DNA of 64,000 nt from Geobacillus kaustophilus (GCF_000948285.1 NZ_JYBP01000003.1:2170001-2234000); one strand, 5' to 3'. Numbered from the stretch's first letter, positions 26,132 to 34,578 are shown. Program-made: numbers and translations. The notes: generated from the sequence alone by a model not told the origin.

Positions 26132-26435
26132 TAAACCAATAATTTTCGCTGTTTCTATGCCATATGCCTGCAACATCTTTTCCAAATACTCTAACGTATC
26201 CGTCCATTCCGTGAAAATGGGGATTTTTTCCCTTTTTCACAATAATCCTTCAACACCAAACAATGTTTTTTCAAGCTCCAACCATTTCTGTTCGACACCA
26301 TGCTCCCGAAGATGACGCAAATAAGCGATAAGCTTCTTTAACTCCGCCATTTCTAACCGAGTTCGACAGCGACTAGGCAAATCGAGTAGGAGGGGTGGCT
26401 AACCATACCCGTCAAGTTTAGCGGTATAAAATTTT

Positions 26436-27540
26436 TAAGGCTCTTCACCACAAGTTGTACTTGAGATTTTAAGATAGGTATGCATAGGGAAAATAGAGGG
26501 TACAAAAAATGCGAATGTTCCTGTATGGTAAAGGTGACCAAACCAAACCATTGGAGGAAAATTCGCATGTACGCTCAGTTTATCAAAAAACTCATCGATT
26601 TACCAGATGTTTTGATTCAAAAGGTGCGAAAAGAAGAAGAACGTTGGATTTTCGAACTTTCTCTGCCTGAACAATGCCCGTTATGTCCTGCCTGCTTGAA
26701 GCGCACGATCAAAATGACATGCAAAAAGAAGCAATGGATGCATGGCTATGCTCAACGAATCGGAATTTTTTGGATTGAACTTCCTGTCGAGCGCAGACGT
26801 TGTGGTACGTGTGGCATGACATTCAGCACGTCTTATCCAGCCATCTCTCCTCGAAATGTAGCGACGGATGCGTTTCAGCAATGGGTAGCGCAATCTTGCA
26901 TCGGAACATCCATTCAGGCAGTGGCTCGTATGCTCAAACTTCCTTAACACGACCGTGGAACGTTGGTTTTATACCCATGCCCCTTCCTTCCTATCGAATG
27001 AAATCCAACCAAAGGCGGTTTGTGTCGATGAGTTTGCTTTTCGAAAGGGGCACGACTATGGGGTGGCGATCATGGATGCGGAAACGGGAGAAGTGTATGC
27101 GATTGAAGCAGGAAAGAATGAGGAAGCGATTCGATGTGCATTAGCGTATGTATCTGGTTCTGCTCGGTATGTCGTCAGCGATTTGGCTCCGGCGATGAAA
27201 AAAGCCATTCAAGGAGCGTGTCCAGAAGCGAAGCATGTGGTCGATTATTTTCATGTGATTCAATTGTTTACGGAAGCGTTGGATCGATTCCGCAAATCCT
27301 TCGGAAAAGGGAACAAGGAACACGGGCATGTTCGGTATGCTTGCCGCTTATTGACCCAGCGCCCCGAGAAACTCACCGAGGGGGAACGCCAAACGGTGCG
27401 GGAGTGGCAGAAAGAGAGCGATTCCTTGCAGGCAGTCTATCAATCCCTTCAACATTTTCGTTATGTATCCAAAAGCCAAAACGAGCGACAAGCGAAACGT
27501 CGTTTGAACGCTTGGATTCATCGGTATTTGTTTCCTTCTC
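26436..27540 (+). mobile_element. ISL3-family element, 3'-truncated
   Basis: Left end GGCTCTTCACCACAAGTTGT at 26436. The transposase gene begins at 26567. The element stops near 27540, where phage scaffold sequence in the opposite orientation begins. The right end is missing, so the junction arose by deletion or recombination. Confidence 0.8.
26567..27537 (+). pseudogene. ISL3-family transposase, frameshifted and truncated
   Basis: ATG 26567 behind TTGGAGGAAA. N-terminal zinc-binding region (CPLCPACLKR, RRCGTCGMTF) and helix-turn-helix end at a stop (26947). The next frame continues VERWFYTHAP, then CVDEFAFRKGHDYGV and VVSDLAPAMKKAIQGACPEA (DDE). Removing one A in CTTCCTTAACACG (about 26947) rejoins them. 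The C-terminal ~80 residues are missing after WIHRYLFPS. Confidence 0.85.
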
Positions 27541-27975
27541 AGCCAACGTTTCGAGCGCCGTCGCCCGAAGTTCCCGCCGCGTGATCTCGGCCTCGCGCTT
27601 TGCCAGTTCCTCTTCGCGCTTCTTGCGCTCGTACTCGGCCTTTTGCTCAGCGTTCATTTTGGCGAGCTTTTCGGCTTCGGTCTTGGCCTCGGTTAGTTTA
27701 GTTTCGAATTCCTTTTCCCACTTGGTACGTTCTTCTGCCAAGCGTTTCTGAATGATACGGTTTACGTCATCCTGGGTGAAGGTTTTAGCACCTTCGCCGC
27801 CTTTGTTGTCACCAGAAGCACCGCCAGAATTGTTTCCTCCATCCGGGGTGCCAGCATTACCACCAGCTACGTCGCCACCTGGACTTGCTCCGGTACTGGC
27901 AGTTCCACCACCAGCGCCACCGTCAGTTGCAAAGAATTGTAAATCTATTGGAAAGAGAAATCTGTTAATCTTCAT
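27541..27975 (-). pseudogene. Phage capsid scaffolding protein (DUF4355-like), C-terminally truncated
   Basis: The start (ATG 27975, GGGAGGTTATGACC upstream) gives INRFLFPIDLQFFATDGG, a Gly/Ala/Asn-rich linker, TFTQDDVNRIIQKRLAEER and a charged coiled coil up to ATALETLAEK. This is the typical scaffold layout next to minor head genes in SPP1-like phages. The last ~50 residues and the major capsid gene are gone; the frame runs on into the ISL3 fragment as junk. Confidence 0.8.
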
Positions 27976-28051
27976 GGTCATAACCTCCCGTTTTACGCCC
28001 GTCGGCTAAATCTCCATGCAGCTTTTAATGTCATCAGCATGTTTTGGACAA

Positions 28052-28083
28052 GAAAAAACGGCCCTTATTCGGACCGCTTGTTA
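28052..28083 (-). terminator. Terminator after the 29-residue peptide gene
   Basis: Minus strand CGGTCCGAATAAGGGCCG followed by TTTTTTCTTG. The stop codon of the small peptide lies in the loop. Confidence 0.75.
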
Positions 28084-28154
28084 ATTGAGTTAATCAAGTT
28101 AAGAATGATCAACGTCGAGCAGATTATGATAGTGATCAGAACACTATTTGACAC
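28065..28154 (-). CDS. 29-residue single-span membrane peptide
   Basis: GTG start at 28152-28154 behind AAAAGGAGTGATAAC. One hydrophobic span (VLITIIICSTLIILNLI) and a polar tail NSINKRSE. It lies in the prophage remnant between the terminators at 28052 and 28180. Size and layout resemble phage holin-like or type I toxin peptides; no antisense RNA promoter was identified. Confidence 0.55.
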   Translation of the reverse strand: MSNSVLITIIICSTLIILNLINSINKRSE

Positions 28155-28181
28155 GTTATCACTCCTTTTCGGATAAAATAA

Positions 28182-28246
28182 AAAGCCGCTTAATCAGCGG
28201 ATAAAATAAAAAACACTCTCCGCTTTGTTGTTACGGGAGTGCTTAT
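28182..28246 (-). terminator. Two consecutive terminators after the DUF4926-like gene
   Basis: Minus strand: CACTCCCG...CGGAGAGTG with TTTTTTATTTTAT, then CCGCTGATTAAGCGG with CTTTTTATTTTA. Together they insulate the small peptide gene at 28065 from the head genes. Confidence 0.75.
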
Positions 28247-28410
28247 TGTGGTATTACTTTTTCAATTTCATCTCGTGTGACTTGAATTGTTTCCCAATCG
28301 GCCGGTGAAGACCCAATATCAACCAAGAATAACTCCTGATCGCCAAATACTTCAACTACCGCGCCTTCGCGTCCATCTTTTAAAATGACATGATCAAACT
28401 CTTTAATCAT
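28243..28410 (-). CDS. DUF4926-like small protein, possible immunity partner
   Basis: 55 residues: MIKEFDHVILKDGREGAVVE continues as a small beta-barrel domain ending VTRDEIEKVIPQ. This is the pattern I recall for DUF4926. The ATG (28408-28410) overlaps the stop of the minor head gene by 8 bp, so translation is coupled. From memory, DUF4926 genes commonly follow DUF6883 genes in cyanobacteria and elsewhere, which suggests a toxin-immunity or regulatory pair; the function is not established. Confidence 0.65.
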   Translation of the reverse strand: MIKEFDHVILKDGREGAVVEVFGDQELFLVDIGSSPADWETIQVTRDEIEKVIPQ

Positions 28411-30007
28411 TATTGCCCTTCACTTCCTTGATATAAGTCGATGTCATCCTCGTTGTATTTTCATTCACTATCCACCCAACAATTACATTGGCCGGCCTTC
28501 TGTTTTTTCCATAAAGAATCATTTTTTGCTCATATAGTTCTCCAAAATTATTCTTGCCTTTCTGAGTAGCCGGGTAAATCGCCGCACGTTTTATTATTTC
28601 CTGCTGCAGTTCCTTCCAATTATCCGCATTATATCCTAATCTGCTAGTGAAGGCAACGCCTTTTGCCCATCCTTTTTTATTGTCAGGGTTAAACAGATAT
28701 TTTGTGAATTTCTCGTCTGCGGCAGTTGCATTTTCAGCATTTGGAAGCTTTAATTCGGGATTCGAAATCAATCGATTTCTCCTGCTATAATCCAATTTTA
28801 CCAAACTCCAGGCTTCACTATCACCATATTTCAAATTCTGAAATGACTCAAAGGATTTCGGAGCATCGTCTCCGAGCACCTCCTTGTACCGCTCATATTG
28901 TTTATAATCGGCTACCTTATTCAGGATTTGCTTATCCAGCGCTACAATCCGATCTTGACTGTGTTTCTCTTCGATATTTTTCCTCCACTGTTCATAACTC
29001 ATATCAGCCGGCACAAGATACGTTTTCCCAGTCACCGGATCCCGGGCCCGGCGCTGGATGTTCTGCAGCGTCTCGGGGCCAAAATATGCCCGCGTCGTGC
29101 TGCGGCAATACGGATGCAGCGGCGGCATATTCTTGCCCGGTACAGCGTCTTTGACGTTATACACCTTCCGGTCATGCGCCCGGCACTGGGGAGAGGTCCG
29201 AAGATCGAGCGTCGCAACGAAAATATATTTTTCAATTTCAGCTTCCTTGTAACTTTCTATCTCCGCTGCGTTGGCCATATATGTTGTTTCAGTGCGGACC
29301 AACCGAGCCGCGGCGTGCTTGCCTACGTTGAAGCGTTCTTCAATCTCTTGAATCATCTTTCGTACCCCGATGCCACTCATAAATCCTGCCGTGATAACTT
29401 GATTCAACTGCCTGGCCAGTTCATCCGTATTGCTCCAAATCCGGCTGCTGAAATGTTCGCCGGACCATGGATTTTTCAGGATCGTTTCAACGGTTTGTAT
29501 AGGCATGGTAGCGAATTCGAACCCGACGCCGAGACCGCGCTGAATATCAAACATCGTCCGATAGTAGGCTTCATTGATCGTGCCGATGTACCCTTCCGTA
29601 CTGGCCCGGATCTCGGCATCCGCAATGATTTTACATTGGAGATAAATTTGCTCCTTGAGTGCCTGCAGCCGCGTGATCCTGGCCCGATATGCCGGGGCGT
29701 TCAATCTATTCAGCAGCTGCCGTCGGTTTTTTGGATCCTCGATTTCAGCTATTTTTGCTTTGATTTCTTCCCATTCGCTCCGATTCATCGGCTCATTGAG
29801 TAGCCGCCTGGCCTCCTCAGGCGTCATTTGTCCGTCTTTGGCAAAGCGGTTGAAAATCCGCACGATCTCGTCCTGTATATCCCGGATCGCCTTGTCATAG
29901 GCCCGTGTGATCGTTCGGATCGTTGCCTCGGCCTCCCGCTGATACGACGCCATCCGCTGCCTGGCCCGACGCTCCCAATACTCATTCGATGGCGTCCTCA
30001 TCGGCAT
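28403..30007 (-). CDS. Phage minor head protein (SPP1 gp7/Mu F-like) with C-terminal DUF6883-like domain
   Basis: 534 residues. N-terminal helical region (1-200), then the head-morphogenesis block: MIQEIEERFNVGKHAAARLV, RTETTYMANAAE, LDLRTSPQCRAHD, MPPLHPYCRSTT (about 215-310). After a linker, residues 421-534 form a separate domain: LPNAENATAADEKFTKYLFN, AFTSRLGYNADNW, YPATQKGKNNFGELYE, VGWI. I recognise this as DUF6883-like, a domain found at the ends of secreted or polymorphic-toxin proteins. Family members with toxin-like tails on capsid proteins are known. The start overlaps the gene upstream by 26 bp. Confidence 0.82.
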   Translation of the reverse strand: MPMRTPSNEYWERRARQRMASYQREAEATIRTITRAYDKAIRDIQDEIVRIFNRFAKDGQMTPEEARRLLNEPMNRSEWEEIKAKIAEIEDPKNRRQLLNRLNAPAYRARITRLQALKEQIYLQCKIIADAEIRASTEGYIGTINEAYYRTMFDIQRGLGVGFEFATMPIQTVETILKNPWSGEHFSSRIWSNTDELARQLNQVITAGFMSGIGVRKMIQEIEERFNVGKHAAARLVRTETTYMANAAEIESYKEAEIEKYIFVATLDLRTSPQCRAHDRKVYNVKDAVPGKNMPPLHPYCRSTTRAYFGPETLQNIQRRARDPVTGKTYLVPADMSYEQWRKNIEEKHSQDRIVALDKQILNKVADYKQYERYKEVLGDDAPKSFESFQNLKYGDSEAWSLVKLDYSRRNRLISNPELKLPNAENATAADEKFTKYLFNPDNKKGWAKGVAFTSRLGYNADNWKELQQEIIKRAAIYPATQKGKNNFGELYEQKMILYGKNRRPANVIVGWIVNENTTRMTSTYIKEVKGNND

Positions 30008-31139
30008 TCACGTCCTCATTCATCGGTACGCCAAATGCGGCTTGATTTCGCTTAATATCATCTTCTTTTTCAGCATTAACCGCATCAACTTCGGCTTGCG
30101 GGTCATGCACAAAAGAGAGTTGCGATATGAGTGTTGGTGTGGAGACCATTCCATTCAGCGTCGCGATCATCTGCGCGGTTTCCAAGTCGTTCGCCGGAAG
30201 ATTCCGCGTCATCGTTATCGTTACGTCCGATACATCGACGGCTTTGCCTTTCACTTTCAGCACATTGGCAAACAGTTTCAGCCGCTCACGCAAGCCTTGA
30301 ATGAAGTACCGCTCTTTAATCTTGGCTAATTGTTCCAATCCGAGGAGCTTATACTTCATGGCCACGCCAGATGCATTCGCGGCAAAGTTCTCATCCGTGA
30401 GATTTGGCACCATCGCAAATTGATGAATGTCGTCTCGGATGGCATTCCGAAGCACTTCAGTGTCACTCTCATTCAGGCTTTTAACTAGCCATTCCGCATC
30501 GGCGTCCTGACCAGGTGGAAGTTCAAGCACTTTATATTTTTTAAGCATTTGAATGACTTGGCTCGCTTGCTCTTCATCATCCCCCAATACGACACCTTTC
30601 AATTCCTCCGCGTTTACCCAATTGCGCTGTGACTTCGTCGGATTAAAGCTGTAAAACACGACAAATTTCGGGCCGCCGCGAAGAAAGGTCTGATTGATCG
30701 TCCGGATGTCTTCCGGTAGGAATTCATCGACTTCCTCATACCAGACGTATTTGATATAGCCACGCCGGAGCTTGGAAGATTTCACTTTCTTCGGCTTATC
30801 GGCGCCGCGGAAAATGATTTTCTGGCTCGTCGGCAGGTATGTCAGGCTCATCGGGCTTACGCTATCATGCCACAAGTGCGAGACGCCCAAAACTTCGATC
30901 GCCCATAGCAGTTGTTCAAATACGCTTTCGCGGAGGTTTTCTTTGACCTTTCGCAGCGCAACGGCGTTGGCGTTCGGATCGCACATCATCCCAAGGATAA
31001 TCTCGATACTGATAAACGACGATTTCGTGCTACCCCGGCCGCCTTTGAGCCAGTAATGCGTGTATCGTTCTTCCTTGAGCGCATGGTGAACCTCGTAAAA
31101 GCTCGGCGCGATCAAATCGGTCAACTCGATTTTGGTCAC
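29982..31139 (-). pseudogene. Terminase large subunit-portal fusion produced by a deletion
   Basis: The 385-residue frame joins two different proteins. Residues 1-~178 are the ATPase part of a phage terminase: Walker A GGRGSTKSS (33-41), Walker B-like YVWYEEVDEF (131-140), motif III-like FYSFNPTKSQRNWVN. From ~185 the sequence is the C-terminal half of an SPP1 gp6-type portal (DIHQFAMVPNLTDENFAANA, SGVAMKYKLLGLEQLAKIK). The terminase nuclease domain and the first half of the portal are missing, about 1.4 kb by family lengths, with the frame preserved. It cannot package DNA by itself. Confidence 0.85.
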
Positions 31140-31645
31140 GAGCTATCCGATCCTTTCGGCACGTTGTCGATGATCTGCACCGCACCCTGGACGTCCACCT
31201 GCTGCCGATCCAGCCATATGCCGAAACGTTTGCCGAGCAACTCTAGCGCGCGGATCTTGTCGGCGAACCTGATTTCGCGCTCGATGCCAGTTCCATTTTC
31301 CGTCGGAATCGCCTTTACCTTCACGCTGGCGATCGCTGCGCGGTCATCGGCGCTTGTATCATAAAGCAATTCGGCGCTATCCATGTTGACAAGCTGCGTC
31401 GGGTCTAGGAAGGCGATCCGTGCGAGCTCACGGATGATGCGCTCCTGATTGACACCAGTACGCTTCGACAATTCTGCCATTCGCTCGTCTATATACGCGC
31501 GAACCTTAGCATTTTTTAACAATCGTGAAGCTTGTTCAGCAGCTGACCTCGGACTATATCCAGCACGAATGGCAGCTTGAGTAGCATTCAGATCAATCAA
31601 ATACTCGTCCGCGAAACGTTTTTGTTTTTCATTTAATTTACTCAT
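31136..31645 (-). CDS. Phage terminase small subunit
   Basis: 169 residues. N-terminal DNA-binding domain with LNEKQKRFADEYLIDLNATQ and AIRAGYSPRSAAEQASRLL, typical of TerS in siphophages; C-terminal region for oligomerisation. It overlaps the terminase-portal gene by 4 bp and has GGGAGGTAG before its ATG. Confidence 0.9.
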   Translation of the reverse strand: MSKLNEKQKRFADEYLIDLNATQAAIRAGYSPRSAAEQASRLLKNAKVRAYIDERMAELSKRTGVNQERIIRELARIAFLDPTQLVNMDSAELLYDTSADDRAAIASVKVKAIPTENGTGIEREIRFADKIRALELLGKRFGIWLDRQQVDVQGAVQIIDNVPKGSDSS

Positions 31646-31654
31646 CTACCTCCC

Positions 31655-31810
31655 TCACTTTCTTCGAATCGCCCCGCGCACTCGCTTGTACGTGTCGCGT
31701 CGAACGCCCATAATGTCGAGCCAGTCGCGATGACTCAATCCTTTTCTTTTCTTCTTTGCCTTTAATTTTTTTATCTCATCGCCCGATAAATGGTCGCTTA
31801 ATTTATACAT
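31655..31810 (-). CDS. Small phage protein before terS
   Basis: 51 residues, very basic (KKLKAKKKRKGLSHRDWLDI), with helix-turn-helix-like LSHRDWLDIMGVRRDTYKRV. Start ATG 31810 behind GGGGTGATGAGG. The gene ends 10 bp before terS. Probably a phage DNA-binding protein. Confidence 0.6.
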   Translation of the reverse strand: MYKLSDHLSGDEIKKLKAKKKRKGLSHRDWLDIMGVRRDTYKRVRGAIRRK

Positions 31811-31835
31811 CCTCATCACCCCATGCCATAAAATA

Positions 31836-31860
31836 AGTGCCTAGCTTTTGACTAGGCACT
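31836..31860 (-). terminator. Hairpin upstream of the phage genes
   Basis: GTGCCTAG and CTAGGCAC pair around a seven-base loop. The minus strand continues TTATTTTATGG, so it could end transcription entering the phage remnant. Confidence 0.55.
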
Positions 31861-31937
31861 CAAGAAAAAGGAGGACTTCTATATATTAGTGGCATTTACA
31901 CGACAAAAAAAAGCAAAAAAAATTAATCAACAAAATA

Positions 31938-31966
31938 TTGATACGTATTATAATACGTGTTATAAT
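31938..31966 (+). promoter_or_regulatory. hicAB promoter with embedded operator
   Basis: TTGATA (31938-31943), 17 bases, TATAAT (31961-31966). The spacer carries the perfect 16-bp palindrome ACGTATTATAATACGT (31943-31958), a natural site for autorepression by the HicB DNA-binding domain. Confidence 0.78.
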
Positions 31967-31986
31967 ATAATCAAGGAGGGAGGGAA

Positions 31987-32178
31987 ATGAAGAGTTATTC
32001 TTCAAAGGAATTAATAAAAATCATACAACAAGATGGATGGTACATAGTAAGAACAAGTGGCAGTCATCATCAGTTTAAACATCCCAGTAAACCTGGACTA
32101 GTAACCATCCCTCATCCAAAGAAAAACTTACCGATCAAAACAGTAAAAAGCATACTCAAACAGGCGGGGCTATTATAA
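31987..32178 (+). CDS. hicA: HicA mRNA interferase toxin
   Basis: 63 residues with the double-stranded-RNA-binding-like HicA fold and the catalytic His in RTSGSHHQFKHP (His27/28), ending in IKTVKSILKQAGLL. The ATG follows AAGGAGGGAGGG. HicA cleaves mRNA when not bound by HicB. First gene of the hicAB operon; the antitoxin follows 26 bp later. Confidence 0.92.
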   Translation: MKSYSSKELIKIIQQDGWYIVRTSGSHHQFKHPSKPGLVTIPHPKKNLPIKTVKSILKQAGLL

Positions 32179-32204
32179 GCCCATCCTAAAGGAGGTTAAC
32201 ATAT

Positions 32205-32615
32205 ATGCATAAAAAAGACCGCTATATTTATCCAGCTATTTTCGATTATGGTAGCGATGGAATATCTGTTGAGTTTCCTGATCTTCTTGGCTGCTTTACT
32301 TGCGGAGATACAGAGGAAGAAGCTTTTAAAATGGCCAAAGAGGCGATGGCATTACACTTATACGGCTTGGAGCAGGAAAATGAAGAGATTCCTCAGCCTT
32401 CAAAAGTATCGGAAATTCAAACAGAAAACAATCAAGTAATCGTGTTCATCGAGGTATGGATGCCACCTTTCAGACATGAAATGGAAAACAAAGCCGTTAA
32501 AAAGACATTGACTATCCCGAAATGGCTTGATGATTTAGCCAGAGAACATAACGTAAACTATTCCCAAATCCTTCAGGAGGCATTAAAGAAGCATCTTGGC
32601 GCCACCGACCGATAA
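32205..32615 (+). CDS. hicB: HicB antitoxin
   Basis: 136 residues. The N-terminal half is the partly degraded RNase H-like HicB domain (YPAIFDYGSDGISVEFPDL, GCFTCGDTEEEAFKMAKEAM). The C-terminal half carries a ribbon-helix-helix-type segment (TLTIPKWLDDLAREHNVNYS). It binds HicA and represses the operon through the palindrome in the promoter. AAAGGAGGTTAACATAT precedes the ATG. Confidence 0.92.
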   Translation: MHKKDRYIYPAIFDYGSDGISVEFPDLLGCFTCGDTEEEAFKMAKEAMALHLYGLEQENEEIPQPSKVSEIQTENNQVIVFIEVWMPPFRHEMENKAVKKTLTIPKWLDDLAREHNVNYSQILQEALKKHLGATDR

Positions 32616-32627
32616 TTAAATAAATTA

Positions 32628-33990
32628 CTGTAGATGAGCAAAATCACTAACATAAATTTACATCAAAACAAAAAAGGAGACATGAACCCGATTCCTTGGT
32701 TAGAATAGATGTGCCTACAACTACCCCCAAGGAGGTTCATGTCTCATGAATAGATTCGCACATCATCAAGGAATTCACAAGTTTTTCACGGTGTTAGGAT
32801 TGGCGCTTTATTTCTCAAAACCTGTCCTAAAGCATCTTGTTCATATCGTGGATGCAATGATGACAAAGGGCTTTTCGGGAACGTTGACCGATCTCCATCA
32901 CGGGAGCTTTCACCCCAATCATCGAACGACACTCAGCCATTTTTTCACGAAAAGCCCTTGGGAGGAAGAAACGCTGCTTCGCAAACTCCAGCAGTGGATC
33001 CTTCGTCGCGTCGAACGAAGCGCGAAACGAGAGAATCAACCCATTTTTGTTTCGATCGATGACACGATTTGCCAAAAAACGAAGCCCTCGCCACGGGCAA
33101 CAAACGCCATTCAAGGGTGTGATTGGCACGATTCTCACGCAGAGAAAAAGTCGATCTGGGGACATTCTCTCGTTTGGCTTATGGTTCATACTGCAACCCA
33201 GGCGTTTCCCTTTGCCTTCCGCCTTTATGATAAGACGGCTGGGAAAAGCAAGGGGGAACTCGCGATCGAGATGCTTTCTTCGTTGGATGTGAATCGTCCC
33301 GTTTATGTGCTGATGGATTCTTGGCATCCATCGAAAGCGCTCGTGGAAGCTTGTCTGAAAAAAGGATTCCATGTCATCGCGATGCTCAAAACGAATCGGA
33401 TTCTCTATCCGAACGGTGTCGCCGTTCAAGCGAAGCAGTTGAGCCGCTCCATCGAACCAGACGACACTCGCCTCGTCACGGTGGGAGAAGAGCGCTATCG
33501 CGTCTATCGCTGCGAAGGAGCGCTCAACGGTCTCGATGATGCGGTGGTGCTGCTGGCTTGGAAAGCCGATCAGCCGTTGACACCCGAACATCTTCACTGC
33601 GTCTTGAGCACCGACCGAGAACTAAGCGAAGAAGACATCTTGCGCTGCTATGCCGAGCGTTGGTCGATCGAATGTTTCTTTCGTCAAGCGAAAGATCAGC
33701 TGAAACTCGATGGATACCGCGTTCGCGGGCGTCGGACGGTGAAACGGTATTGGATCTTGGTGCAGCTGACTTACGTGTACAGTATGTTCGAGTCCAACTG
33801 TGATTTTTCGGATGGGCTCGATCTTCTGCGCAAGAGAAAAGGACATAGCCTCGTGGAGTTCATTTACAGCGCAGCAAAACAAAATATTCCTATTGACGCC
33901 GTGAAAAAACAGCTCCACGTGGCATAAGGGGGTACCCTGTTTGTCTCTTTTTGTATGGTAATTATTGTTATGAAAAATGCTCAACTACAG
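32628..33990 (+). mobile_element. IS4/IS701-like element, complete
   Basis: Left end CTGTAGATGAGCAAAATCAC and right end, inverted, CTGTAGTTGAGCATTTTTCA. One intact transposase gene. No clear target duplication. Two left-end remnants of the same element occur at 21305-21431 and 42528-42655. Confidence 0.85.
32746..33927 (+). CDS. IS4/IS701-like DDE transposase
   Basis: 393 residues. DDE elements: IFVSIDDTICQKTKPS, PVYVLMDSWHPSKALVEACL and the Y-R-E-K block YAERWSIECFFRQAKDQLKL. The ATG at 32746 follows AAGGAGGTTCATGTCTC. Intact. Family between IS4 and IS701; the exact group cannot be fixed by eye. Confidence 0.9.
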   Translation: MNRFAHHQGIHKFFTVLGLALYFSKPVLKHLVHIVDAMMTKGFSGTLTDLHHGSFHPNHRTTLSHFFTKSPWEEETLLRKLQQWILRRVERSAKRENQPIFVSIDDTICQKTKPSPRATNAIQGCDWHDSHAEKKSIWGHSLVWLMVHTATQAFPFAFRLYDKTAGKSKGELAIEMLSSLDVNRPVYVLMDSWHPSKALVEACLKKGFHVIAMLKTNRILYPNGVAVQAKQLSRSIEPDDTRLVTVGEERYRVYRCEGALNGLDDAVVLLAWKADQPLTPEHLHCVLSTDRELSEEDILRCYAERWSIECFFRQAKDQLKLDGYRVRGRRTVKRYWILVQLTYVYSMFESNCDFSDGLDLLRKRKGHSLVEFIYSAAKQNIPIDAVKKQLHVA

Positions 33991-34230
33991 TTATTATAAA
34001 TTCCTAAAAGTGATAAACGAGAAACAAATATTTTGATTAACGAAGAGGCAGATCCACCCGTTCCCTCAAAACGCCGCTATGATCATTGACATGAACTTTC
34101 CAACCTCACCCACGACGCCGCAACTCGAGCCAACGATCAATCAAATGAAAACGGAGAAAAAGCTTGTTCAAAACGTAGTTTTCTTTCCCTGCTCCACGTT
34201 GTATAATCAAAAAAGAGGAGGTGAACAAGC
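33991..34230. other. Intergenic region
   Basis: No gene recognised. Near its end TATAAT (34202-34207) and AGAGGAGGTGAACAAGC serve the coiled-coil gene that starts at 34231. Confidence 0.4.
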
Positions 34231-34578
34231 ATGGAGCGCGATACGGTTGTGAAAGAAGTGGTTGAGGCGCTGAAAATATTTTCCCGCGACATCCGCACCC
34301 AAATTGACGAAATGGGAAGCCAGCTGAGAGCGGAAATCCAAGACACCGCTAATCAGCTGAGAGCGGAGATGCAAGACACCGCCAACCAACTGAGAGCGGA
34401 AATGCAGCAATTTCGCGCCGAGGTGAACGAGCGGTTCGACCGACTCGAGCAAAAATTCGCTGGCTTGCGCGTGGAGCTGACAGAAACGCAAGAAACCGTC
34501 CATTTCCTCGCGTCCAAAACCATCCAGCATGAGAAAAAACTCCACCATCTTGCCAAGCAGCTTGAATTCATTCGCTAG
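34231..34578 (+). CDS. Coiled-coil protein with 11-residue repeats
   Basis: 115 residues, almost entirely alpha-helical coiled coil. The unit QLRAEMQDTAN is repeated nearly three times (residues 31-61), encoded by 33-bp tandem repeats at 34321-34410. Then FRAEVNERFDRLEQKFAGLR and ETVHFLASKTIQHEKKL. The pattern resembles short DUF1640-type or phage tail-fibre-like coiled coils. Function unknown. AAGAGGAGGTGAACAAGC precedes the ATG. Confidence 0.7.
   Translation: MERDTVVKEVVEALKIFSRDIRTQIDEMGSQLRAEIQDTANQLRAEMQDTANQLRAEMQQFRAEVNERFDRLEQKFAGLRVELTETQETVHFLASKTIQHEKKLHHLAKQLEFIR

Larger units (their letters stand above)
24473..26430 (-). pseudogene. SNF2-family helicase, split by IS4 and truncated at both ends
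   Basis: Upstream piece 26132-26430 (LPSRCRTRLEMAELKKLIAY; then, after one frameshift, IPIFTEWTDTLEYLEKMLQ and KIIGL). The downstream piece 24473-24882 (MEERRKQINKFKDECQVTLA, NSGGETINLQFCNQMINYD, and helicase motif VI QRMGRIHRIGQ) belongs to the C-terminal helicase lobe. An IS4 element lies between with a 9-bp duplication. The 3' end is cut by an IS1634 derivative and the 5' end by an ISL3 copy. Such helicases often belong to defence loci, but no other defence gene survives here. Confidence 0.8.

Noticed and set aside
27134-27751. Long plus-strand frame over the phage scaffold gene
   Set aside because: It is antisense to the scaffold coiled coil (Ser/Arg-rich shadow) and partly to the ISL3 transposase; no ribosome site or protein-like motif.
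28898-29803. Plus-strand frame of 301 codons opposite the minor head gene
   Set aside because: Antisense to the conserved head-morphogenesis domain, without known motifs.
31136-32615. hicAB as part of the prophage
   Set aside because: The operon has opposite orientation to the head genes and its own promoter; phage ownership cannot be shown.
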